The notes under the pieces are model-generated. The model saw nothing but the letters and a program-made list of their open reading frames with translations, ran no database searches and had not been told where the DNA came from. DNA of 64,000 nucleotides, from assembly GCA_016125215.1 (NCBI GenBank), contig WGMF01000007.1, forward strand, positions 1-64,000. The letters run 5' to 3'. Position numbers and translations under genes: made by a program. This document shows positions 45,328-53,738 of this stretch, piece by piece (the first letter of the stretch is position 1; every line of letters starts with the position of its first letter). This DNA comes from Phycisphaera sp. Lineage in GTDB: Bacteria > Planctomycetota > Phycisphaerae > Phycisphaerales > Phycisphaeraceae.

Positions 45328-46524
45328 GTGGACGTGATCTATCTCGACAACAACGCCACCACCCGGCCGCTGCTATCGGTAGTCGATGCGATGCACGCGG
45401 TGCAGACCGACGAGTGGGGCAACCCGTCGAGTGTGCATCGGTTTGGCCAAAGGGCACGCCGGCGTGTCGAACTGGCGCGGGCGTCCGTTGCGTCGCTCAT
45501 CGGTGCGCGCGAGCGCGACATGGTCTTCACCTCCGGGGGGACCGAATCCGACAACCTCGCGTTGGTCGGCTTGCTTTCGCGGGGGGGTGTGTTGGTCACG
45601 AATAAACTCGAACACGCCGCTGTGCGAGAGACCGCCCAGCAACTCGAACGCCTTGGGATCACCGTGGTGAACCTCCCGGTCGAACACGACGGGTTCAGCA
45701 AGCCCCAGAGCCTGGCCGACGCGCTCGACACGAACGCCGACCCCGCAAAGCCCACCGTCGTGAGCATCCAATGGGCCAACAACGAGACGGGCGTGATCCA
45801 GGACATCGCGGTCATGGCCGAACTTGTCGAGCGCCTGCGGGCCGGTGGTCGGCGACAGCTTTATCTCCACTCCGACGCCACGCAGGCGGTGGGCAAGCTG
45901 CCCGTCGATGTGAGCCGAGTGCCCGTCGACCTGCTCACGCTCTCGGCGCACAAGTTCCACGGCCCGAAAGGGGTTGGGGCGCTGTACCTGCGTTCGGGTG
46001 TGCGATTGCAAGCGCAGAACATCGGCGGACCGCAGGAGCGCCAGCGCCGCGGCGGGACGGAAAACGTACCGGGCATCGTGGGCATGGGCGTGGCCGCGGA
46101 AGAGGCCCAAGGTTTCCTGCAAGACACACAGAAAATCACCGAACTGCGTGCGATGCGCGATGCATTCGAGCGGGGCGTGCTGACCGTGTGCCCCGGGGCT
46201 GTGGTCAATTCGCAATCCGCCGACGGCAGGCCGACGGGCAGGCTGTGGAACACGAGCAACATCGCATTCCCCCGGCTCGAAGCCGAGGCGATTTTGCTGG
46301 GGCTTAGCGAGAGAGGCGTCTGCGCGTCGGCGGGGGCCGCCTGTTCGAGCGGGTCACTCGAACCCTCGCCGGTGTTGCTTGCGATGGGCGTGCCGGAAAT
46401 CATGGCACACGGCAGCGTGCGTTTTTCAATCAGCCGATTCACAACACAAGACGAACTCGACCGAGCGGTGAGCGTGATCGCACAGGTCGTCGAGCGGTTG
46501 AGCAAGACGCTACCCGTGGGGTAG
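45328..46524 (+). CDS. Cysteine desulfurase (NifS/IscS family)
   Basis: 398 residues from GTG 45328. VIYLDNNATTRPLL, VFTSGGTESDNLAL, NKLEHAAVRETAQ (the His stacking on PLP), VSIQWANNETGVIQ, TLSAHKFHGPKGVGALYLR (PLP Lys) and CASAGAACSSGSLEPSPVL (catalytic Cys loop of the long, IscS/NifS type). It moves sulfur from cysteine as a persulfide for Fe-S clusters or tRNA thiolation. An ATG at 45295 is in frame, but TACAAT (45316-45321) ends 6 bases before the GTG, so GTG is favoured. No iscU or iscA is adjacent. Confidence 0.94.
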   Translation: MDVIYLDNNATTRPLLSVVDAMHAVQTDEWGNPSSVHRFGQRARRRVELARASVASLIGARERDMVFTSGGTESDNLALVGLLSRGGVLVTNKLEHAAVRETAQQLERLGITVVNLPVEHDGFSKPQSLADALDTNADPAKPTVVSIQWANNETGVIQDIAVMAELVERLRAGGRRQLYLHSDATQAVGKLPVDVSRVPVDLLTLSAHKFHGPKGVGALYLRSGVRLQAQNIGGPQERQRRGGTENVPGIVGMGVAAEEAQGFLQDTQKITELRAMRDAFERGVLTVCPGAVVNSQSADGRPTGRLWNTSNIAFPRLEAEAILLGLSERGVCASAGAACSSGSLEPSPVLLAMGVPEIMAHGSVRFSISRFTTQDELDRAVSVIAQVVERLSKTLPVG

Positions 46525-46556
46525 TGGATACTTTGCGTGGCAGACAGATGCTTAGA

Positions 46557-46696
46557 AAGCGTGTGAGACGCTTAGGGGTGCCACTGGCGGCTTGTCCGCC
46601 AGTGCTGTAAACGTGCGGCTTTTTCACTGGCGGACAAGCCGCCAGTGGCACCCAAATACACTCCGTCGCAATTAAAGTCTCGCTTCTCACACGCTT
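46557..46696. mobile_element. Palindromic MITE-like element with nested inverted repeats
   Basis: Outer repeats aagcgtgtgaga (46557-46568) and tctcacacgctt (46685-46696) are perfect over 12 bases. Inner arms 46576-46604 and 46625-46653 are perfectly complementary over 29 bases (gggtgccactggcgg...), with a 20-base loop. The right outer repeat overlaps the TAA stop of the GH17-GT2 gene. No coding capacity. Position after the desulfurase could make it act as a bidirectional hairpin. Confidence 0.7.
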
Positions 46697-49364
46697 ACGC
46701 GAGTGTGCGCGCCAGCGCCATGTCCGCTTCGCGCTTGAGCAGTTGCGCCTTGCGGTACCCCAGGCGTACACGTGCGGGGTCGAGCGAGGGCAGGCCGCCG
46801 AGCATGGAGCAGACCAGCGACGCGGCAAAAGGCAGCGACTGCATCGCCAGGACGAACATCCAGAGATAGGTCTGGTACCGACCCGGCGGGTAGTAGAGCC
46901 ACAGCGCCGCGATGCCCACCCACAGCAAGGCAAAGAGCGCCGCCTCGTCACGCACCGCGTAGATGCACGAAGCAAGTGACACGCGGCCCTCGCTCTTGGG
47001 TGTGCGGACAAAAGGCAAACCGTTTGTGAACAGGCCCGCAAGCGATGCCCGCGCCACGGTGTACCACAGCGCCATGCCTGCCAGCAGCGCAGCGGAGCGT
47101 TGAAGCGCGGTCGTGGGCACACGGGCGGTGTAGAGCCAATACATGCGGATCAGGTTGAAAACCCACACGCCGATGACCGGCACCACCATGACCGCGATGG
47201 GCATGCCGACCCAGTTAGGCCAGGCCACCAGCCCAAGTGTCCACACAAGCGAAAGCAACGTGAACAACAGGCCCAGACCGTCGCCGATCCACGGGAGCCA
47301 GCCCGCGAGGTAGTGAAACTTCTGAGCCCGTGTCAGCCCCGATCGGCTGTGGGGGAGCAGGTCGCGCCAGTGTTGTTTGAGCACCTGCATCGCGCCGTAG
47401 GCCCAGCGGGTGCGCTGCTTCTTGTAAGCGCTGAATGAGTCGGGCACGACGCCGCGCCCGAGGGTCTTGTTGATGTAGACCGTTTCGTAGCCGGCCTTCA
47501 TCACACGCAGGCCCAGCTCGGCGTCTTCACAGATGCCTCGCGTCTCCCAGCCGCCCAGCTCTCGCATCACCGACTTGCGGATCATTGTCATCGTGCCGTG
47601 CTGGATGATCGCGTTGCGCTCGTTGCGGTGGACCATGCCCAGGTGGAAGAAGCCGGTGTATTCGGCGTTGAGCGTTTCCTTGAACGGCCGACCCCTCCAG
47701 CTTCGGTGATCCTGCGGGCACTGAACGACCGCGACGTTCTCACGCAAGAAGTGCCCCACCGTCGAGCGGAGCCAGCGTCGGTCGACGACGTAATCGCTGT
47801 CGATCACCGCCAAAACCTCGGCGTCGGGCGCGGTCTGTTCGATGGCAAAGTTCAATGCGCCGGCTTTGTATCCGGGCCAGTTCTCCAAATGGAAGAATCG
47901 GAAACGCTTGCCCAGTCTTGCGCACAGTTCTTCCACGGGCTTCCACATCCGCTCATCAGGGGTGTTGTTCGAGATCACCAGTACCTCGAAGTTTTCATAG
48001 TCCAGGTTGGCCAGACTGTGGAGCGTCTTGAAGACCATCGACGCCGGCTCACGGCAGACCGGGATGTGGATCGAGACCCTCGGCTGTGGCACACCGACGG
48101 GCAGGTCCATCGGCTCGAAACGCCGCCTCCATCGCTTGAGCCAGAGCAGTTCGGTCATCTCGAATGCGTTGAGGATGACCACGATCAGCAGCAGCACCAT
48201 CATCGGCCAGATCACCGCCCAGCCCAGCCGTGTGCCCCAGCCCAGGCTCCGGTCGAAGATCAGGCAAAAGGTCATCACGCCGACGCTGGCACACCCCTGG
48301 AGTGTGAGCACGAAGAACAATCTCCCCTCCGCCCCGATGTCGATAGCGCTCCGAGATGAGAAAAACGCCCCTGCCAGCAACAGGCCCAGCGCCGCGGCCA
48401 ACGCCCATTGCGTGGTCCAGCTCACCCGCGCAAACGAGGCGTCGTCCCATTGGAACTTGGCGTGACGGTCCATGTCGAACAGGCCCCAGCACGCGCCGAC
48501 CGAGCCCTCGTCGAGTTTCCACGGCTGGTCGAAGGCCTCCATGAGGCAATAGTCGTAACCGTGGGCCCTCGCGGTGGCGATGAACTCACGGACAAAACGT
48601 TCCTGGTTGACTTGTGTGGGGACGGCGGATTCCTTGCGCCACCCGCCGCTGGGCCAACCGACCTCGGACATGAAGATGTGCTTGCCGGGGTAAGCGGCGG
48701 CCAGTCGGTCGTGTGATGTGACCACCTGCCTGACCGCGTCGGTCACGTCGCAGCCCTCCCAGTAGGGCAGGAAGTGGCCGGCAATGAAATCGCACTCGGC
48801 GGCCAGTTCGGGGTACTTGAGCCAGACGTGCCAGGGCTCGGCGGTGGAGACCTGCACACTGACCCGGCTCTTGACCAATCGGATGTATTGGATGAGCTGC
48901 TCGACGGTCAGGTCGCCGCGCAGCAGCGCTTCGTTGCCGACGATCACCGCCTGGACATTGGGCGACTCCCTTGCCACGGTGATGAGATTGCCCACCTCCA
49001 CGGCGTTTTGCTCGTGGTTGCCGTTGAGCCAGGCCCCGGGCACGGCGTCCAACCCGTAACGCTGTGCCATCTTCGGGATCAGCTCCGACCCGTTGGTCAC
49101 GGTGTAGGTCCGGACGAGCTGCGTCTTGTCCGCGAGGAAGCGCAGGTCCTCATCCATCTGCGCCGGGGTGGGGAAGAGCCCCTTGATGGGCGACTGGCCG
49201 TCACGGAACGGCGAATACGAGACCCCTCGCACCTGCGTCAACACGGGCGCGGGCGGCTCGGGCTGGCGGAGGTATTCCCACGCGGCAAGGTTGATGCCCA
49301 CCATCACCAGCAGGATGGATGCATTCAAGAAGAAAGTTCGGTGTTGTGTGTGTAGGGATAACAT
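46695..49364 (-). CDS. GH17-GT2 fusion: membrane beta-glucan synthase with glucanosyltransferase-like domain
   Basis: 889 residues. N-terminal anchor (FFLNASILLVMVGINLAA); GH17-like domain at about 45-310 (VRGVSYSPFRDGQSP, VGNEALLRGDLT, FMSEVGWPSGG with the catalytic Glu residues); membrane helices; processive GT2 at about 420-690 with SIHIPVCREP, AVIDSDYVVD (DxD), GICEDAELGLRVMK (ED) and KKQRTRWAYGAMQVL (QxxRW); then further helices to about 870. The combination resembles NdvB-type synthesis of beta-1,3/1,6-glucans, where the GH17 part transfers or cyclises the chain, though domain order differs. The domains have no separate ribosome sites; a single protein is expected. Confidence 0.88.
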   Translation of the reverse strand: MLSLHTQHRTFFLNASILLVMVGINLAAWEYLRQPEPPAPVLTQVRGVSYSPFRDGQSPIKGLFPTPAQMDEDLRFLADKTQLVRTYTVTNGSELIPKMAQRYGLDAVPGAWLNGNHEQNAVEVGNLITVARESPNVQAVIVGNEALLRGDLTVEQLIQYIRLVKSRVSVQVSTAEPWHVWLKYPELAAECDFIAGHFLPYWEGCDVTDAVRQVVTSHDRLAAAYPGKHIFMSEVGWPSGGWRKESAVPTQVNQERFVREFIATARAHGYDYCLMEAFDQPWKLDEGSVGACWGLFDMDRHAKFQWDDASFARVSWTTQWALAAALGLLLAGAFFSSRSAIDIGAEGRLFFVLTLQGCASVGVMTFCLIFDRSLGWGTRLGWAVIWPMMVLLLIVVILNAFEMTELLWLKRWRRRFEPMDLPVGVPQPRVSIHIPVCREPASMVFKTLHSLANLDYENFEVLVISNNTPDERMWKPVEELCARLGKRFRFFHLENWPGYKAGALNFAIEQTAPDAEVLAVIDSDYVVDRRWLRSTVGHFLRENVAVVQCPQDHRSWRGRPFKETLNAEYTGFFHLGMVHRNERNAIIQHGTMTMIRKSVMRELGGWETRGICEDAELGLRVMKAGYETVYINKTLGRGVVPDSFSAYKKQRTRWAYGAMQVLKQHWRDLLPHSRSGLTRAQKFHYLAGWLPWIGDGLGLLFTLLSLVWTLGLVAWPNWVGMPIAVMVVPVIGVWVFNLIRMYWLYTARVPTTALQRSAALLAGMALWYTVARASLAGLFTNGLPFVRTPKSEGRVSLASCIYAVRDEAALFALLWVGIAALWLYYPPGRYQTYLWMFVLAMQSLPFAASLVCSMLGGLPSLDPARVRLGYRKAQLLKREADMALARTLA

Positions 49365-49660
49365 GGTCGGTGTGACGGATTAGTCAGGTTGTGCGGGAGG
49401 TTGATAAACGCACACAATCCAGCGTATTGCTGCATCGTCAAGAGGGCTAAGAGTAATGGTCAACGCGGGTAGGTTGCGTAACGCGTGGCCTGCCGGCCGG
49501 TGGGTTGCGTCTGGCGGGGTGACCTCCCCCGGATGGAACCGGGGATTGCCGATCGGCTTGTCCGTGAACGGGACAACGCCTGGGCATTGGCGATGCGGTA
49601 AATATAACTTGTGATTAGGAAAAAGTCCAGCCGTCGTAAAGCTTTGTCACCGGGACGCGA
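49365..49660. other. Intergenic region, nothing assigned
   Basis: About 296 bases between two minus-strand genes. GC-rich with local dyads (ggcctgccggccggtgg near 49488, ccccggatggaaccgggg near 49528-49545) but no promoter, terminator or small gene that I can support. It probably carries the promoter of the GH17-GT2 gene. Confidence 0.3.
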
Positions 49661-50419
49661 TCAACCGCTCAGGCCGCTTGTGATCTGACGGGCGATAGGC
49701 GTGAGCAGGTCGGGGACAAAACGGTCCACCGCGAGGGCTTCGAGGTTTTCACGGAGGATGTCGAAGTTCTCCATCAACTCGTCGACCTGGTGGATCGGCC
49801 CGTACTTGCGGACGGTCAGGAAAAGGCTGATCGGCTCGTGGCTGAAGCGTTTGCTCGAACCGCGCCGGCTGCGCGTGCGGGTCTTGACCTCGAAGTAGGC
49901 CTGCAGGTCGCCCGACTTGCTCAGGGTCAGGCCGAGGATCGGCTGCACGTCGAGCACCTTGGCTTCGGGGAGGTTGGCGGTCTTGAGCAGCCTGCCCATC
50001 GGCCCGTTGGCCAGCAGGGCTTCGTAGATCACCTCGTCGTGGTTGGCCTTGCACTCGAGGTCAAAGCCGTAGAGCAACTCGACGTAGTCGACATCCAGCG
50101 GACTCACGGTCAGGTGGTACGGGGCGACTTCCAGAAGCAGACGGTGCAGGTCGTAGGCCTGGTCGAGCGAGTCGGGGTTGACGTGGCCCGAACGGATGCT
50201 CGTGCGTCGCAGCGCCAGCCAGCGGTAGTCACGCTCACGCTTGGACTCGAGCGCCAGTTCGCCGTCGTACCGTCGGAAGCGGTCCATGGCCGGCACCGCC
50301 TTGCGGACCTGGTCGAACATGTGCAGGATCGTCTCGCGGTCCTGGGGCAGGTCCATCTTGAGGGCAAGCTTCTGGTTGACGTAAAAGTCGTTGCAGAGCG
50401 CGCCGTAACTGGTGGCCAT
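49661..50419 (-). CDS. Conserved hypothetical protein
   Basis: 252 residues from ATG 50419, preceded by AAGGA at 7 bases; the frame extends upstream to 50677 but the extra part is antisense to folP. Soluble, no cysteine-rich motif. It reads ALCNDFYVNQKLALKMDLPQ, DYRWLALRRTSIRSGHVNPD, SPLDVDYVELLYGFDLECKA, KVLDVQPILGLTLSKSGDL and ends in a helix-rich tail. Such proteins appear to be planctomycete-specific, judging only from general memory. Divergent from folP. Function unknown. Confidence 0.72.
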   Translation of the reverse strand: MATSYGALCNDFYVNQKLALKMDLPQDRETILHMFDQVRKAVPAMDRFRRYDGELALESKRERDYRWLALRRTSIRSGHVNPDSLDQAYDLHRLLLEVAPYHLTVSPLDVDYVELLYGFDLECKANHDEVIYEALLANGPMGRLLKTANLPEAKVLDVQPILGLTLSKSGDLQAYFEVKTRTRSRRGSSKRFSHEPISLFLTVRKYGPIHQVDELMENFDILRENLEALAVDRFVPDLLTPIARQITSGLSG

Positions 50420-50524
50420 GGGGAGTCCTTCGGGGCAATGAGCGAAACGATCAACCCACGCGGGTCGGTTTGAAATCAGAGCCAAGTGGTCGAGCGCGAT
50501 TATAGCAACCCCTATACTCAAGAG

Positions 50525-51394
50525 ATGCCCCCCCCGGAAGGTCAACCCAATGTCCCGCTGCCCGACGGTCGAACGCTCACGCTCGATCGGCCTCGCATCA
50601 TGGGCATCCTCAACGTCACGCCCGACAGTTTTTCCGACGGCGGGAGGTTTGTCGGCGTCGATGCGGCGGTGACGCACGCCCAGCGGATGGCCCGGGAGGG
50701 CGCGGACATCCTCGACATCGGGGGTGAATCGACCCGGCCAGGGAGTCAGGGTGTGCCTCCGCCAGAACAGGCCCGGCGCGTGGTGCCCGTGATTGAAGAA
50801 CTCGTTGCGCGGATTGAGGGGGTCGTCATCAGTGTGGACACCTCGAGCGCAGCGGTGGCCGAGGCGGCGCTCGACGCGGGGGCGGTGATCGTCAACGACG
50901 TGACCGCGGCGCGGGGCGACCCTGACATGTTGTTACTCGCAGCCGAACGCGGGTGCCCTATCGTGCTCATGCACATGCAAGGCACCCCCGGGAGTATGCA
51001 GGACGCGCCGCGCTACGGCGATGTCGTGGCGGAGGTCTGCGCGTTCTTGTTGGACAGAGCCAACACGGCACAAGCGGCGGGTGTGGTAAAGGACCGCATC
51101 CTCATCGACCCCGGCATCGGATTCGGCAAGACCAAGTCGCACAACCTCGCGCTGCTGGCGAACCTCGACAAGCTCGTCGCGCTGGGCTTCCCGGTGCTGC
51201 TGGGCACGAGTCGCAAGCGCTTCATGGGCGCGATCTGCACGGAGCCCGACGGCTCGACGCCGCAGCCGGATGAACTTGTCGGGGCGACGTGTGCCACCAC
51301 CGCGCTGGGCGTAGCCAAGGGCGTGCGACTCTTCCGAGTCCACGACGTGCAAGCCAATCGGCAGGCAGCCGACGTGGCATATCACATGTTGTAA
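50525..51394 (+). CDS. folP: Dihydropteroate synthase
   Basis: 289 residues from ATG 50525. IMGILNVTPDSFSDGG, DILDIGGESTRPGSQGVPP, VISVDTSSAAVAEAALDAGA, VIVNDVTAARGDPDM, LMHMQGTPGSMQ, ILIDPGIGFGKTKSHNLALL and PVLLGTSRKRFMGAI together define the family. It condenses p-aminobenzoate with dihydropterin pyrophosphate in folate synthesis. A GTG at 50486 is in frame, but TATACT (50513-50518) ends 6 bases before the ATG, so the shorter form with a leaderless mRNA is favoured. Confidence 0.95.
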   Translation: MPPPEGQPNVPLPDGRTLTLDRPRIMGILNVTPDSFSDGGRFVGVDAAVTHAQRMAREGADILDIGGESTRPGSQGVPPPEQARRVVPVIEELVARIEGVVISVDTSSAAVAEAALDAGAVIVNDVTAARGDPDMLLLAAERGCPIVLMHMQGTPGSMQDAPRYGDVVAEVCAFLLDRANTAQAAGVVKDRILIDPGIGFGKTKSHNLALLANLDKLVALGFPVLLGTSRKRFMGAICTEPDGSTPQPDELVGATCATTALGVAKGVRLFRVHDVQANRQAADVAYHML

Positions 51395-51568
51395 GTCTCA
51401 CCGCGTCCACTCGCCGTCCGCAACGAAGAATCATCAAAACAAACCGCTGGCGACGACCCCGTGCCCTGCCCGGAGAGGGATGGCACTGTCGTGTTCGGGC
51501 GCGGACGGCGTCCGATAACGCCTCACACTGTCAAGAAAAAAATTTTTGCAGTCAACGCCCTATTGGTG

Positions 51569-51597
51569 TTGCATTGTGGGGCAGGGTGGGGTAAAAT
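51569..51597 (+). promoter_or_regulatory. mraZ promoter with MraZ-type operator repeats
   Basis: TTGCAT (51569-51574), 17-base spacer, TAAAAT (51592-51597). Inside and just before the spacer, GTGGG units occur at 51576-51580 and 51586-51590, separated by 5 bases, with a degenerate GTGTT at 51566-51570 in the same 10-base register. MraZ of E. coli and mycoplasmas binds such tandem TGGG repeats, so autorepression is predicted. Confidence 0.75.
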
Positions 51598-51635
51598 CCC
51601 ATCCGTCACGTCCAGACCATCGGGGTAAACATGCC

Positions 51636-52148
51636 TTGGCGTTCACCGGTACCTACGAACACACGATCGATGCCAAGAACCGACTGGCGATCCCAGCGGA
51701 CATGCGTGCCCACATCCAGGCCACACGCAAACGGCGGTCTGACAAGCCCATATGCATGTATGTCCTCCCGACCGAGGGCAACTGCCTCAGCCTCTACACC
51801 GATGAGGACTTCGAGCTTCGCTCCGAGCAGCTCGACCACTCCGACCTCGACTCGGAAGAGCTGCTCGAATACGAGCGTGTGCTCTATTCCCTGGCGGTCC
51901 GTGTCGAACTCGACAGCCAGGGCAGGGTCCGATTACCCGACCACCTGCTCAAAATGGCGGGCCTCAGTTCCGAGGTCGTCCTCCTGGGTGTCAAGGACCA
52001 CCTCGAAGTCCGAGACCGCGAAACCTGGCGTGCCTACATCACCAACCTCCTCACCGCACGACCGGGCCTGCTCATGAACCCCCGGAAGGCTATGAAAAAA
52101 CCCCTTGGAAGTTCGGCGGGGAACTCAACTGAAAAATCGGAGCCGTAA
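51636..52148 (+). CDS. mraZ: Transcriptional regulator MraZ
   Basis: 170 residues from TTG 51636: first MraZ/AbrB-like half AFTGTYEHTIDAKNRLAIPA-DMR and second half VRVELDSQGRVRLPDHLLKM, each with the DxxGR/K-type loop, then a basic tail. MraZ forms ring oligomers that bind repeats upstream of the division/cell wall cluster. An ATG at 51631 is out of frame; no in-frame ATG precedes the domain. Normally rsmH, ftsL and ftsI follow. Here they do not: 700 non-coding bases and a terminator follow, so this mraZ is detached from dcw. Confidence 0.9.
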   Translation: MAFTGTYEHTIDAKNRLAIPADMRAHIQATRKRRSDKPICMYVLPTEGNCLSLYTDEDFELRSEQLDHSDLDSEELLEYERVLYSLAVRVELDSQGRVRLPDHLLKMAGLSSEVVLLGVKDHLEVRDRETWRAYITNLLTARPGLLMNPRKAMKKPLGSSAGNSTEKSEP

Positions 52149-52478
52149 ACCGGCTAACCCATAACACTCACCCCAACCCCACGCGTCCTGAAGAATGACG
52201 CAAACCGCAAGGAGATAAACAGCGAAGGTCGAACGGACTCACCGCACCGCGGGACACGTAGCCGATGCCACCGGTTGAGGGATCAAGGACGAAACCCAGC
52301 CGACGGGCCGCCAAACGCATCAGTGATCGGGCTTCACGCAATCACCAGATTGGCCAAGGCACGTTGTCTCGCGGAACCTTCGCTAAGCATGACCAGCGGG
52401 AAAGCCCCAAACGCAAGGATGCGCGCGGGACTTTCCCACATGACTCGACGCCAGCGCTGAGTGGGATATACTCAAGGA

Positions 52479-52801
52479 GCCACGGACGGCTCCTCCCACG
52501 AGGCGCCGTGTTGAGTCGGTGATGTCGAGTCGTGGATAACGAGTCGTGCGAGTGGACTAGAGGATGTGCAGTGTCATCCGTCAGGGGTTAGACAATCCAG
52601 TTCGACTTTGTCTCCAGCAGACGCTGCGGCGCTGTCTTTGGATTGACCGCGTCGAACAGGCGTGAGCGAGTCGGCGTATGTGTTCAAGGCGAACGCCTAC
52701 CCCGCGATCAGGATCAGGGTGGACCAACATCCCGAAGTGTTGTCTAAACGGGTCTTTCTCCTCCGCCATGCCCCCGGAGTTTCTCTGGGGGTATGGTTTT
52801 T
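52479..52801 (+). ncRNA. Candidate structured non-coding RNA (about 320 nt)
   Basis: A TATACT hexamer at 52467-52472, with TCGACG 17 bases upstream, predicts a start near 52479. Hairpins downstream include gacaa-type agacaa/ttgtct around 52590-52615, aggc-gaac-gcct near 52693-52704, ggatg/catcc near 52563-52580, and a direct repeat cgagtcgtg twice around 52526-52550. Around the start, gactcgac (52442-52449) and gtcgagtc (52524-52531) pair perfectly, as do ggagcc (52476-52481) with ggctcc (52488-52493). It ends at an intrinsic terminator. No match to RNase P, tmRNA, SRP or 6S signatures was found by eye. Confidence 0.35.
52766..52801 (+). terminator. Rho-independent terminator
   Basis: ccatgcccccggag pairs with ctctgggggtatgg (14 positions, two of them G-U) around a 3-base ttt loop; five T follow at 52797-52801. 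It terminates plus-strand transcripts coming from mraZ or from the candidate RNA. Confidence 0.8.
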
Positions 52802-52846
52802 CCAGAGCGCCCCAGCTGCCCAGAATCCCATCGTGTGACGACAAGT

Positions 52847-53458
52847 TCAATCGCCCGGCTCGATGACGCGCAGGCCGGAGCGTTGCATCGCCTTGCGCGC
52901 GGGAGTCGGGTCGATCGTCTGCAACCGCAGGTATACCCGCCGCCCCTCACCCGTGTGCTCACGGGTCACCACCGCGCTGACGAGGCTCGCTTCGAGTTTG
53001 CCCAGCACGCCCACCGCTTTACAAAGATCATCGTCCGCTTTGTCGATGTGCAACTCGATTCGGCTGCCGGGCTGTTCAAGGCCCAGCACCTCCACGAGCA
53101 CCCGCAGGCAATCGTGCCTCGCAAAGATCCCCACCACGCGGTTCTTTGTGTCCACCACCGGAAGCGCACCAAACCTTCTTCGGTGCAGCAGCAGCAACGC
53201 ATCTTCGAGCGTGTCGGTCTCACGCACGCTCACGGGGTTGGGCGTCATGATCGATTGGACCGAACGGTTATCAAACCCGTCCACGGCCCTTGCGTCGCGC
53301 ACGTCGCGGTCGGTCACGATACCGACCAGCACGCCCTCGCCATCGACTACAGGCAGTTGATGGATACGGTTGTCCCGCAGCATCGACGCCACCCCCGGAA
53401 GCAGCATCTCGGGTGCCACCGTCACCACAGGCCTGGTCATTCCATCTCGGATCAGCAT
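52847..53458 (-). CDS. CBS-domain pair protein (AcuB-like)
   Basis: 203 residues. Two CBS motifs at about 1-60 and 65-125: IRDGMTRPVVTVAPEMLLPG, IHQLPVVDGEGVLVGIVTDR, IMTPNPVSVRETDTLEDALL and FGALPVVDTKNRVVGIFARH. The last 70 residues look like an ACT-type domain (SRIELHIDKADDDLCKAVGV). CBS pairs bind adenine nucleotides as energy sensors; B. subtilis AcuB has this layout and sits with the deacetylase AcuC. Here the AcuC-like gene lies 280 bases upstream on the same strand. A GAGGTGG Shine-Dalgarno precedes the ATG. Confidence 0.88.
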   Translation of the reverse strand: MLIRDGMTRPVVTVAPEMLLPGVASMLRDNRIHQLPVVDGEGVLVGIVTDRDVRDARAVDGFDNRSVQSIMTPNPVSVRETDTLEDALLLLHRRRFGALPVVDTKNRVVGIFARHDCLRVLVEVLGLEQPGSRIELHIDKADDDLCKAVGVLGKLEASLVSAVVTREHTGEGRRVYLRLQTIDPTPARKAMQRSGLRVIEPGD

Positions 53459-53536
53459 GGTCCACCTCGTAGTCGGAAAGAACTCGAACGCACAAACATA
53501 GCTGGGCTGTGGGCAAGACGCGGATCAAGAATGTTC

Positions 53537-53700
53537 ACGCCAAGCTCGCCAAGTCCGCCAAGTATTTCACAAGCAAGCGCAAAGGGTAACTTTGCATGAC
53601 GGTCGGTTCGCTTTGTTTGAGAGCACAACATCAACTCCCGATGACACGTGTGGTCTGCGAAATCCATGTTTTTCTTGGCGTTCTTGGCGTTCTTGGTGTG
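53537..53700. repeat. Inverted 'cgccaag...cttggcg' intergenic element, copy 2
   Basis: Left edge 53537-53562 has three units acgccaagc/tcgccaagt/ccgccaag; right edge 53674-53700 has three units cttggcgtt/cttggcgtt/cttggtgt. The edges pair as a long imperfect hairpin. The same design is seen at 8734-8892. It lies between the CBS and AcuC-like genes. Confidence 0.6.
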
Positions 53701-53738
53701 AAACGATCTTGTCTGTAATCAGTCCGCGCTTATGAATA

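Larger units (their letters stand above)
52149..52846. other. Non-coding gap after mraZ
   Basis: 698 bases with no credible protein gene; the open frame at 52265-52522 has skewed Arg/Ser composition and no ribosome site. The left part (52398-52437) holds a gggaaag/ctttccc hairpin. The right part contains a candidate promoter, several hairpins and a terminator, annotated separately. Confidence 0.5.

Noticed and set aside
49365-49660. Riboswitch (c-di-GMP type) upstream of hypothetical gene
   Set aside because: Only scattered dyads; none of the conserved core words of known riboswitches.
50420-50677. N-terminal extension of the hypothetical gene at 49661-50419
   Set aside because: It runs antisense through the folP start; ATG 50419 has a good Shine-Dalgarno.
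52265-52522. 85-residue frame after mraZ
   Set aside because: Arg/Ser-skewed composition, no ribosome site, overlaps hairpins and a candidate promoter; no resemblance to RsmH.
52149-52846. RNase P RNA, tmRNA, SRP RNA or 6S RNA
   Set aside because: A ggaaag-t-ccc word on the minus strand recalls the RNase P CR-I region, but the other conserved regions are missing; tmRNA and SRP signatures were not seen on either strand.
53537-53700. CRISPR array
   Set aside because: The short repeats are 9-base tandem units with no spacers and no cas genes nearby.
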